Shown here: in pieces, positions 18,416-26,591 of the stretch
Layout of the letters: every line of letters begins with the position of its first letter
Numbering within the stretch: position 1 is the first letter of the stretch
Made by a program: the position numbers and the translations under genes
The notes under the pieces: model-generated
What the model saw: the letters and a program-made list of their open reading frames with translations, nothing else
Told to the model about the DNA's origin: nothing
The model's database searches: none
Assembly: GCA_030604065.1 (NCBI GenBank)
Contig: JAUVWO010000003.1
Location: 1 to 37,794, forward strand
Direction: 5' to 3'
DNA length: 37,794 nucleotides
Origin: Methanomassiliicoccales archaeon
GTDB lineage: Archaea > Thermoplasmatota > Thermoplasmata > Methanomassiliicoccales > JAUVWO01

Positions 18416-19229
18416 GGTCGACGAGCCGCCCCAGGGTCTCGAACCCGATCTCATCGTCCAATTCGATCAACGTGCGCCTGAGGCATTCGATGCCATTGGC
18501 GACATCCTCCTGGCTTAGGGCGCCTCGGGACACGGTCTCCATCAGGTGCCAGCTGTGGGTAGCTATAACCAGAACGCCTTCCTCCAGACCCTTGCCCAGG
18601 CAGACGTAGTCCTCGACCGTGCGCTCACCCTCATGAAAGGGCCACAGATAGCTGACGATCACCTTGCCATTGCGGTCCCTGGACCGGGCCACTGGAAACT
18701 CAGCCAACCCATTGGGCATCAAGGATGGCAGCAGCCGTCCGCCAACGATATCCCGCTTCAACGATGAATCGTACCTGAAACCAGAGGCAGCCACCGCGTC
18801 CAGCACGATGTCGTTGCACTCCAGGTAAGGAGCGCGGAAACCCTCCACCGCGGTGCCGAAGATGTCTTTCAACGCCGATCGTGAGTGGCGCAGGATGTCC
18901 CGTACCTCAATGTCATCCATACCAATGCCAGTGAGCCTGCCGGTCAGGTCCTCATGCGCCCAACCATGGCAGGCGACCTCGTGCCCCGAAAGCATGGAAG
19001 GCAGATCATAGGACTCAGACAGCTTGGCGGCAGTCTCCGCCTCCATGAAGAACGTGCCCTTGATGCCGATCTCGTCGAGAAGCTTCACTATCGCCTCCAA
19101 GCCCGCAGCGGTGGAGCGGAATCTTGGCGACGGGTCCCCATCAACAGGACATGAGCCAGCATCCATTTGGCCGGGAATAGGCGTGTTCACATCCCGATCG
19201 ACGTCTATGGTGAATGAAGCGACCCGCAT
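18408..19229 (-). CDS. Polysaccharide deacetylase family protein
   Basis: FTIDVDRD, GIKGTFFMEAE, SGHEVACHGWAHEDLT, FRAPYL motifs. Confidence 0.88.
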   Translation of the reverse strand: MRVASFTIDVDRDVNTPIPGQMDAGSCPVDGDPSPRFRSTAAGLEAIVKLLDEIGIKGTFFMEAETAAKLSESYDLPSMLSGHEVACHGWAHEDLTGRLTGIGMDDIEVRDILRHSRSALKDIFGTAVEGFRAPYLECNDIVLDAVAASGFRYDSSLKRDIVGGRLLPSLMPNGLAEFPVARSRDRNGKVIVSYLWPFHEGERTVEDYVCLGKGLEEGVLVIATHSWHLMETVSRGALSQEDVANGIECLRRTLIELDDEIGFETLGRLVDLI

Positions 19230-19285
19230 CTCAAACCTCCAAAGATACCCCTTCCTCGGACCCGTAAGGGTCGGGGAGGGGTCGT

Positions 19286-19295
19286 TGACATGTCA
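19286..19295. promoter_or_regulatory. Perfect palindrome TGACATGTCA in the divergent intergenic region upstream of metF
   Basis: Direct reading of tgacatgtca. Confidence 0.35.
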
Positions 19296-19414
19296 TCAAA
19301 ACATCGCATGGGATATCAATATGACGGCACCTGACATCTTGAGGGTCGGGTTGGGGCAAAACGTATTAATCGGGTCATGCGTCATGGGTGCCATCCAAGG
19401 CAGGTGAGCGGGAT

Positions 19415-20344
19415 ATGACGATGTTTTCAGGCAGTAGGCTAGAACGGCTGCTGCGACAGGGCGATTTTGTGGTCACGGCAGAACTGGGGCCCCCACGCTC
19501 GGCGGAACCGGGATCGGTGCTGCGCAAGGCCCGCATGCTCAAGGGATACGCGGATGCCCTCAACCTTACCGACAACCAGACGGCGATGGTGCGTATGTCC
19601 AGCGTGGCCTGTAGCGTCCTTGTCATGCAGGAGGGGCTGGAGCCGATATTGCAGATGACCTGCCGAGACCGCAACCGCATCGCCATGCAGTCCGAGTTGC
19701 TGGGCGCCTCGGCGCTGGGCATAAGGAACCTGCTGTGCATAACCGGCGACCCCCATACGTGTGGCACCGAAAAGGATGCCATGGACGTGTTCGACGTCAA
19801 CTCGAACAGGCAGCTGAGCATGTTCCGACGCCTGCGGGACGAATCCATCATGGACTCCGGCTTCGAGGTCAAGGCCCCGCCCAAGGTGTTCCTGGGAGCG
19901 GCGGCCGACCCCATGGGCGGACCGCCTGAGATAGGGGTGACAATACTGGAGGCCAAGGTGGTCGCAGGGGCGGACTTCATCCAGACCCAGGCCATATTCG
20001 ACGTGGACGGATTCGACGCCTGGATGGATGAGGTCAGACGTAGAGGCGTGCACCAGAAGATATTCATCCTGCCGGGCGTGATACCTCTCAAATCGGTCAA
20101 GGCCGCGAGATACATGCACGAGAACGTCCCAGGCATCGAGATACCTGATCACATCATGGAAAGGATGAAGGCGGCCGATGACCCTCCAGCAGAGGGCGTG
20201 AACATCTGCCTCGAGCTGATCGATCACCTGCGCTCCGTGGAAGGAGTGCACGGCATACATATCATGGCCGTGGCCTGGGAGTCCGTGGTGCCAGAGATAG
20301 TGAAGAGGGCCGGGCTGTACCCGCGACCCGATGTCAGGCCCTAA
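19415..20344 (+). CDS. metF: Methylenetetrahydrofolate reductase family protein
   Basis: FVVTAELGPPRSAEPGSVLRKARMLKGYADALNLTDNQ, NLLCITGDPH, AGADFIQTQAIFDVDGFDAWM; start trimmed to MTMFSGSRLE. Confidence 0.88.
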   Translation: MTMFSGSRLERLLRQGDFVVTAELGPPRSAEPGSVLRKARMLKGYADALNLTDNQTAMVRMSSVACSVLVMQEGLEPILQMTCRDRNRIAMQSELLGASALGIRNLLCITGDPHTCGTEKDAMDVFDVNSNRQLSMFRRLRDESIMDSGFEVKAPPKVFLGAAADPMGGPPEIGVTILEAKVVAGADFIQTQAIFDVDGFDAWMDEVRRRGVHQKIFILPGVIPLKSVKAARYMHENVPGIEIPDHIMERMKAADDPPAEGVNICLELIDHLRSVEGVHGIHIMAVAWESVVPEIVKRAGLYPRPDVRP

Positions 20345-21242
20345 GGAAGTCGTCGGCGTAGAGCCTCTCGTTCCGCAACACTTGTCCTGCCTTGAGGACG
20401 TCCATCAGCTCTTGGTCCTCGGGATCGCAGATGGCAGCACTGAGGCCGGCCCCCATGAGCATAGCCAGATAGGTACGGTTCAGAACCCCCCTCATCTTGG
20501 CCCCATTGGACACGTTGCTGAGCCCTACCACAGTGCGGAGCGGAGGGTCGTCGAGCATACGTAACATGCGCACCGCATCCACAACTTTCATGCTCTGATC
20601 CTGGGCCGCCCTAACTGGCAACACCAGCGGATCGATCAGAAGACGATCGGGCATGATGCCGTGCTCCATGGCGGTGGTGACCATGACCATGGCCATCCCG
20701 GTACGGGACTCGGCATCATTGGGGATGCCTCGCTCGTCCATGGCCAAGCATATGATCTCTGCGTCATGTTCCTGACATAGAGGGAACAGTTGCGCCATCC
20801 TTTCGGCCTCGGCGGTGGTGGAGTTGATTATTGGGGAACGGTCGCAGACCTCCATGCCCCCAACCACGGTCATCACATCTGGCGAGTCGATACAGAGCTG
20901 AACGTCAGTGACCTCCTGGACCGTATGGACCAACCACCTCATGGCCTCGACGGCGTCGTCCCTTCCTGGTCCGGTGTTCACGTCCAATACGGTGGCGCCT
21001 GCTTCCACTTGTCGCAGCGCAAGCGCCTGCACGAAGTTCTCGTCCCTATCGTCTATGGCCCTGCCCACCGATCGAAACAGGCCGTTTATCCTCTCGCTGA
21101 TGACGATCATCTGCTCAACAGGTCGAGCATGAGCAGCCCGATTAAAAACATTGTGGCCCCTTGATATGGAAGGTTCAGGGTCGATGCCTAGATCTGACGG
21201 ATCGATGATGGGTTCGACCTTGCCCCGCCACTTGCGCAACAT
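20334..21242 (-). CDS. acsE: Methyltetrahydrofolate:corrinoid methyltransferase, AcsE-like
   Basis: ISERINGLFRSVGRAIDDRD, RQVEAGATVLDVNTGPGRDDAVEAMRWLVHTVQEV, PIINSTTAE, LLIDPLVLPVRAAQDQ, TVVGLSNVSNG, NRTYLAMLMGAGLSAAICDPED closely resemble acetogen AcsE. Confidence 0.85.
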   Translation of the reverse strand: MLRKWRGKVEPIIDPSDLGIDPEPSISRGHNVFNRAAHARPVEQMIVISERINGLFRSVGRAIDDRDENFVQALALRQVEAGATVLDVNTGPGRDDAVEAMRWLVHTVQEVTDVQLCIDSPDVMTVVGGMEVCDRSPIINSTTAEAERMAQLFPLCQEHDAEIICLAMDERGIPNDAESRTGMAMVMVTTAMEHGIMPDRLLIDPLVLPVRAAQDQSMKVVDAVRMLRMLDDPPLRTVVGLSNVSNGAKMRGVLNRTYLAMLMGAGLSAAICDPEDQELMDVLKAGQVLRNERLYADDFLRA

Positions 21243-21415
21243 ACCACGGGCCTGGTGAACGATCGGACGAAGCTGGGCCCTGTGCCTGACCGGTCGTGCC
21301 CTGATAATAGGGGATCGACCTCCGAACCTTCGCGGATACCCTTAAATGCTATCGTACAATATACTCCTGGCATACTGTTCTGTGTGCCAGGATCGCTCGA
21401 ATCGGAGGTATTATA

Positions 21416-22966
21416 CTGGCTACCATCAGACGCGCTATCATCAGCGTCTCCGACAAGGATGGCGTGGTGGAGTTCGCCCAGGGCCTGGCCGATCTCGGCG
21501 TGGACATCGTGTCCACCGGGGGAACGGCCTCGCTCCTGCAGGGAAATGGAATACGAGTGACCGAGGTCTCCGACCTTACTGGGTTCCCGGAGATGCTGGA
21601 CGGCAGGGTCAAGACCCTGCACCCCAAGGTGCACGCCGGCATCCTGGCCCGCAGGGACGTGCCCGAGCATATGGCCACCCTGAAGGAGCATTCGATCCCA
21701 ACCATCGACATGGTCGTGATCGATCTGTATCCATTCAAGCGCACCGTGCAGGAACGCGGGGATTCGCTGGAGGATGTGATCGAGAACATAGACATAGGTG
21801 GGCCGAGCATGATCCGGGCCGCTGCCAAGAACTATCGCTCCGTGGCCGTGGTCACCGATCCATCGCAGTACCAGGTGGTGCTGGATGAGCTCCGTCGGCA
21901 GGGTTCTCTGGAGGAAGCTACACTCCAGAGGCTGATGGTGGAATCGTTCCGGGTCACCGCATTCTACGATGCTATGATCGCATCCCACCTCAGCGACCGG
22001 TTTCCAGGAGCCCGTTTCCCGGAGACGCTGCCGTTGGCGTTGCAGAAGGAATACGACCTTCGATACGGGGAGAATCCTAACCAGGAGGCGGCATTCTATG
22101 CCGATCCGTTCGCAAAGGGCAACACCGTGGCCAAGACCGAACAGCTTCACGGCAAGCAGCTGAGCTACAACAACATCCTGGATCTGGACAAGGCCATGGA
22201 CATCGTCATGGACTTCGAGCGGCCGACGGCGGTCATCATGAAGCACACCAATCCCTGTGGTCTGGCTTCAGAGGACACCATCGCCAAGGCCTTCGAGGTC
22301 GCCTATGCTGTGGACCCCATGTCAGCCTTCGGTTGCGTGATAGCACTCAACCGCGTCTGTGACCTGGCCACCGCCGAGGGCATCTCCACCCACTTCGTGG
22401 AGGCGGTCATCGCATCGGAATTCGTCCCCGATGCCCTAGAGCTGCTTTCCCGGAAGAAGAACATCCGCCTGCTGAGAACCATAGCCCCCATGGTCAAGGA
22501 GCCAGAGACCGAGTTGAAGATGAAGAAGGTGAGAGGGGGCATGCTGGTGCAGACCTGGGGCGACATTTCTCTGGATCCTGCCGACCTCAAGTTGGTGACC
22601 AAGCGGACACCAACCGATGAGGAGATCAAGGGCATGCTGTTCGCATTCAAATTGGTCAAGCATGTGATATCCAACTCGGTGGTCTACACCAAGGGCGAGC
22701 GAGCGGTGGGCATAGGCGCTGGCCAGATGTCACGCGTGGACTCGGCCATGATCGCCAGGGTCAAAGGCGGCGATGAGACACGCGGATGCGTGATGGCCTC
22801 GGACGCATTCTTCCCGTTCCGGGACGGTGTTGACGAGGCGGCCAAGGCTGGCATCACCGCCATCATCCAACCCGGCGGATCGATCCGTGATCAAGAGGTC
22901 ATCGATGCCGCCAACGAGCACGGCATGGCCATGGTGTTCACCGGGATCCGTGTGTTCCGACACTGA
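21416..22966 (+). CDS. purH: Bifunctional AICAR transformylase / IMP cyclohydrolase; non-canonical start inferred
   Basis: RRAIISVSDKDGVVEFAQGLADLGVDIVSTGGTASLL, DGRVKTLHPKVHAGILARRD, MKHTNPCGLASEDTIAKAF; conserved N-terminus lies upstream of the first GTG (21464). Confidence 0.93.
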   Translation: MATIRRAIISVSDKDGVVEFAQGLADLGVDIVSTGGTASLLQGNGIRVTEVSDLTGFPEMLDGRVKTLHPKVHAGILARRDVPEHMATLKEHSIPTIDMVVIDLYPFKRTVQERGDSLEDVIENIDIGGPSMIRAAAKNYRSVAVVTDPSQYQVVLDELRRQGSLEEATLQRLMVESFRVTAFYDAMIASHLSDRFPGARFPETLPLALQKEYDLRYGENPNQEAAFYADPFAKGNTVAKTEQLHGKQLSYNNILDLDKAMDIVMDFERPTAVIMKHTNPCGLASEDTIAKAFEVAYAVDPMSAFGCVIALNRVCDLATAEGISTHFVEAVIASEFVPDALELLSRKKNIRLLRTIAPMVKEPETELKMKKVRGGMLVQTWGDISLDPADLKLVTKRTPTDEEIKGMLFAFKLVKHVISNSVVYTKGERAVGIGAGQMSRVDSAMIARVKGGDETRGCVMASDAFFPFRDGVDEAAKAGITAIIQPGGSIRDQEVIDAANEHGMAMVFTGIRVFRH

Positions 22967-22973
22967 ACCTGAC

Positions 22974-24203
22974 TCAGAAAAAGGCCAGCAGCGCCCCGAT
23001 AAGGGCGGTGATGAGCCCCACCACCGTCAGCGGCAGAGTATAGCCGCGCAACACCCCTCCGACATCATCGTTCAGATAGCGGGATATCACCCAGAAGTAC
23101 GGATCGCTCACGATGGAGAGCGTCATTGCACCGCCTCCGATGAGCAGCACCAGACCCCATGGATTGATGGCAGCCAGCTCCGGTACCGACGCCTCGATCG
23201 TTGACGCCACTGTGACCGATACCAGCCTAGATCCCTGGGCAGCCTGCACCAACGCCGTGAGTATGAACGGGACCAACACCACCGGCAACATGTTACCGGA
23301 CTGAAGCAGGTCGCTTATCTCGGCTGGAAAACCGCTGGCGGCGATGACCGCGCCGAATGCCCCAGCACCACACAGATCGAATATTATCACTCCGGCACTG
23401 CGGGTGCCTGCCATGACCGCCCTCTGCCTCTCCGCCTGGCCGATCATGGCGAAGGCCACCAGCATGGATAGGAACAATGCGACGCTAAGATCCGCCAGAG
23501 GTTCCAGGCCAGGGATCACGGTGCCTATGCCGATGAGCACGAACGGCGCCATGATCGACCCCCATGCCTTGGATCTAGGGCCGCCGGGGGAGGGTTCGGA
23601 GGCAGGCTCCACACCTCTGCGCCTGAACCAGATGTAGATGACCGATAGCAACGCCAGCGACAGAGGTATGGTGATCATATCGATGCCCCATGGATCCGTC
23701 ACCGAGAGATTCTCAAGCATGATCACCACCGCTGGCGAGGGGTAGACGAGCACGTACGAGACCACCGAGGCCACCGCTATGGCGTAACCCACGGTCCGCT
23801 GCGATCTGGCACCCTCCGCAAGCCGGGTCACTATAGGAGATGATACGATGAAGTTGGTAATGCAGCACATGAGCGGCACCGACAGGATGTACCCGCCCAC
23901 GGCGCCGGTCGCCACCGGGTCCCTCGCAACCCGGCGGATGTCGTTCACCAGGGTGTCTATCAGCCTCCCTTCGGCCAGGCATCGTGAGATCAGAACTCCT
24001 GAGAACACCACCACACCTAGTATGGAGAACAGGCGTCCAGCTCCGCCAAGAGAAATGTCAACGACATTCTCCGCACCCATCCCGGCCAACAATCCGAACA
24101 GCAGGCTGGCCCCGAACAGGCTCACGAACGGAGGAGCCTTGAATCGAACCGTCGCCACCACTACGATGACGAGGCAGATAAGGAAGGACAGGAGGGCCTG
24201 CAT
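22974..24203 (-). CDS. GntP-family permease
   Basis: Polytopic; VVVFSGVLISRCLAEGRLIDTLVNDI, VPLMCCITNFIVSSPI, GYAIAVASVVSYVLVYPSPAVV. Confidence 0.75.
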   Translation of the reverse strand: MQALLSFLICLVIVVVATVRFKAPPFVSLFGASLLFGLLAGMGAENVVDISLGGAGRLFSILGVVVFSGVLISRCLAEGRLIDTLVNDIRRVARDPVATGAVGGYILSVPLMCCITNFIVSSPIVTRLAEGARSQRTVGYAIAVASVVSYVLVYPSPAVVIMLENLSVTDPWGIDMITIPLSLALLSVIYIWFRRRGVEPASEPSPGGPRSKAWGSIMAPFVLIGIGTVIPGLEPLADLSVALFLSMLVAFAMIGQAERQRAVMAGTRSAGVIIFDLCGAGAFGAVIAASGFPAEISDLLQSGNMLPVVLVPFILTALVQAAQGSRLVSVTVASTIEASVPELAAINPWGLVLLIGGGAMTLSIVSDPYFWVISRYLNDDVGGVLRGYTLPLTVVGLITALIGALLAFF

Positions 24204-24219
24204 GGCGGGGGCCTCCTTC

Positions 24220-24423
24220 TCAGTCGTCCTTGAACTCGGGCACGATGGGCTCACCGGCCGCCTTGCGCTTCAGGTGTCCGCCGGGCCCCCCGCGCTCTTC
24301 CCTGGCCTTATCAATACATTCCTCATCATCGCATACGTAGGCCGCGAACAGGAAGTGCTTTGCCTGCCGTCCACAGAAATGGCACCGGTTCTGCTCGATG
24401 TCGCTCATCGCCACCACATCCAT
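24220..24423 (-). CDS. Small zinc-binding-motif protein
   Basis: 67 aa; CHFCGRQAKHFLFAAYVCDDEECIDKA four-Cys knuckle. Confidence 0.6.
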   Translation of the reverse strand: MDVVAMSDIEQNRCHFCGRQAKHFLFAAYVCDDEECIDKAREERGGPGGHLKRKAAGEPIVPEFKDD

Positions 24424-24498
24424 TTTGGCCTATTTGCGCCTTTCTGGGGAAGATAGATATGGAATGTGTCCATAATAAACAGCGTGCCATATCGGATC

Positions 24499-24975
24499 AT
24501 GGAGCTCAACCGCCCCCTAGAGGTGGATGAGATAGCCCGTGCCTCAAACCTGGACAGATGTACTGGTTGCCATCGCTGCACCAGAGTGTGCCCGGCCTCG
24601 GAACATGGCGGAGTGGTGCCCCATCAGGTGGTGGCCGAGACTCAAGAGGGCACTGTGGACCTGTCCCAGGACTCGATGATCTGGAAATGCCTGATGTGCA
24701 ACATATGCAGCCATGTATGCCCGGTACGGATCAATCCGTCCTACTTGATCACCCTGCTGCGCAATGCCTCGGCCGAGCGTGGCCATGCCCCCAAACGGTA
24801 CATGGAGGCGCGGTCGATGGTTCGTTCCAGCGGGCGATCCTTTCCCAACACCCGGCTGACCTCCAAGATGAGGGGCGAGCTGGGCCTGCCCCCGCTCAAC
24901 GATGACCAGGAAGCGGTGGACGAGCTGTTGATGCTGTGGTCCACCACCCCAATGGGGGATGACGGCGATGAATGA
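24499..24975 (+). CDS. hdrC: Heterodisulfide reductase subunit C-like
   Basis: CTGCHRCTRVCP and CLMCNICSHVCPVRINP two 4Fe-4S motifs; followed by overlapping hdrB-like gene. Confidence 0.88.
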   Translation: MELNRPLEVDEIARASNLDRCTGCHRCTRVCPASEHGGVVPHQVVAETQEGTVDLSQDSMIWKCLMCNICSHVCPVRINPSYLITLLRNASAERGHAPKRYMEARSMVRSSGRSFPNTRLTSKMRGELGLPPLNDDQEAVDELLMLWSTTPMGDDGDE

Positions 24976-25768
24976 GATCTACCTCTACACTGGCTGCCTG
25001 ATCCCCACCCGTCTGCCACATTTGGAGAGAGCGAGCACATTCGTGCTCGACGCCCTTGGTGTCGACTACGAACGCATGCCGGGTCAGACCTGCTGCGTCG
25101 AACCCATCGGCCTGAGGTCACTGGGAGTGGAGGCTTGGATGGTGGGTGCGGCCCGCATCCTGGCCATGGCCGAACGCGATGGCCGCGACCTGCTGACCCT
25201 GTGCAACGGATGCTACATGAGTCTGAGCCAGGCACGAATGCTGCTGATGGACCTGGATGAACGCGCCCGGGTGAACCGGGTCCTGGAACCCATAGACCTG
25301 GAGTATGGCGGCGATGTGAATGTCTGGAACGTGGCCGAATTTGTCCATGCCATGGGCAAGAGGAAGTTCAAGGACACGGTCCGTTCCCCGCAACGAAGGC
25401 AGGTGGCGTTGCATCCAGGCTGCCACATGACTGAAGCCCCGATAATGGACGGTTTCGATGCCCTCTCCATCCTGGAGGACATCCTGACGTGGTGCGGGGC
25501 CGAAGTCGTGTGCTGGGGCGAAGGCATGTGCTGTGGTGGCGGCCTCTCGGGGGTGGACGACCGCATATCCAAAGCGGTCATGGACGCCACACTCACCACA
25601 TACCGCGATAGCGGAGCTGGAACAGTTATCACTCCATGTCCATTCTGCTTCATCCAGTTCGACGTGCGGGGCAGATCGCTCCCCGCACTGTTCCTGACCC
25701 AGCTGATGGCGCTGGCGCTCGGAGCGGATGAAGAGGCCATCGGCCTTCGCTATCACCGCACCCGATGA
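24959..25768 (+). CDS. hdrB: Heterodisulfide reductase subunit B-like
   Basis: Two CCG-type motifs: YTGC...QTCCVEP...CNGC and HPGC...MCCGGG...CPFC. Confidence 0.9.
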   Translation: MTAMNEIYLYTGCLIPTRLPHLERASTFVLDALGVDYERMPGQTCCVEPIGLRSLGVEAWMVGAARILAMAERDGRDLLTLCNGCYMSLSQARMLLMDLDERARVNRVLEPIDLEYGGDVNVWNVAEFVHAMGKRKFKDTVRSPQRRQVALHPGCHMTEAPIMDGFDALSILEDILTWCGAEVVCWGEGMCCGGGLSGVDDRISKAVMDATLTTYRDSGAGTVITPCPFCFIQFDVRGRSLPALFLTQLMALALGADEEAIGLRYHRTR

Positions 25769-26587
25769 TCACAGCACCTTCTCTATATGCAACGAGAAAT
25801 GCAAGGCCTTGATGCTGTGGGTCAGATGACCCATGGAGATCACGTCCGCGTACATCGCGTAACCGGCGGCGTTATCTGGCAACATGCCCCCCGAGACCTC
25901 GACGATTATCCGGGGGTCGACCCCTTTGATGAATCCATGAGCCTCTTGCGCCTGATCGATCGTCATGTTGTCCAACATGATGATATCGGCACCGGCCTCC
26001 ACAGCATCGCGCACCTGTGACATGTTCTCCACCTCCACCTCGATCCGCTTGGTGAATGATGCCCTCCGGGCCATGCGAACCGCCTGGCCAACGCTGCCGA
26101 CCACGATGATATGGTTGTCCTTGATCAGTATTCCGTCATCCAGGCGGTACCTGTGGGGGTCGCCGCCACCGATGATGACCGCCCGCTTCTCGAACCGTCG
26201 AAAACCGGGGGTGGTCTTCCTGGTCGCCGCCACCCTGATATTCGGGTTCACCTGGCGCAACGTCGCCAATATATCGGCGGTCTCGGTGGCTATCCCGGAC
26301 ATGCGCATGATGAAGTTCAGCGCCAGCCGCTCCCCTATCAGCATGCTCCTGAGCCGCCCCCTGAGCATGATGATGCGCTGCCCCTCGTGCACCCGGTCCC
26401 CGTCATGGGCAAGGCACTTGCACTCCAGATCCAGCTCCTCGAATATCTCCTGGGCCTCCTGCAATCCGGCGAGCACCCCTGCCTCGTTGACCACGATACT
26501 GGCCTGGCCGAATTCCTCGCCAATGAGTATCTCGGAGGTTATATCACCATAGCCGATGTCCTCCTCCAGGAAATCTATGACCCTCAT
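25769..26587 (-). CDS. nadC: Nicotinate-nucleotide pyrophosphorylase (quinolinate phosphoribosyltransferase)
   Basis: EDIGYGDITSE, LNFIMRMSGIAT, ATRKTTPGFRRFEKRAVIIGGGDPHRYRLDDGILIKDNH, MLDNMT, VEVSGG. Confidence 0.97.
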   Translation of the reverse strand: MRVIDFLEEDIGYGDITSEILIGEEFGQASIVVNEAGVLAGLQEAQEIFEELDLECKCLAHDGDRVHEGQRIIMLRGRLRSMLIGERLALNFIMRMSGIATETADILATLRQVNPNIRVAATRKTTPGFRRFEKRAVIIGGGDPHRYRLDDGILIKDNHIIVVGSVGQAVRMARRASFTKRIEVEVENMSQVRDAVEAGADIIMLDNMTIDQAQEAHGFIKGVDPRIIVEVSGGMLPDNAAGYAMYADVISMGHLTHSIKALHFSLHIEKVL

Positions 26588-26591
26588 ACCA

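Noticed and set aside
19439-20260. 273-aa minus-strand ORF
   Set aside because: Antisense to metF; shadow ORF.
11048-20344. Tail-to-tail gene overlaps (proC/rSAM 4 nt, fhs/deacetylase 8 nt, metF/acsE 11 nt)
   Set aside because: Consistent with a compact genome; no evidence of a specific regulatory role.
21188-22246. 352-aa minus-strand ORF
   Set aside because: Antisense to purH; composition (H/G/V/D-rich) typical of a shadow ORF in GC-rich DNA.
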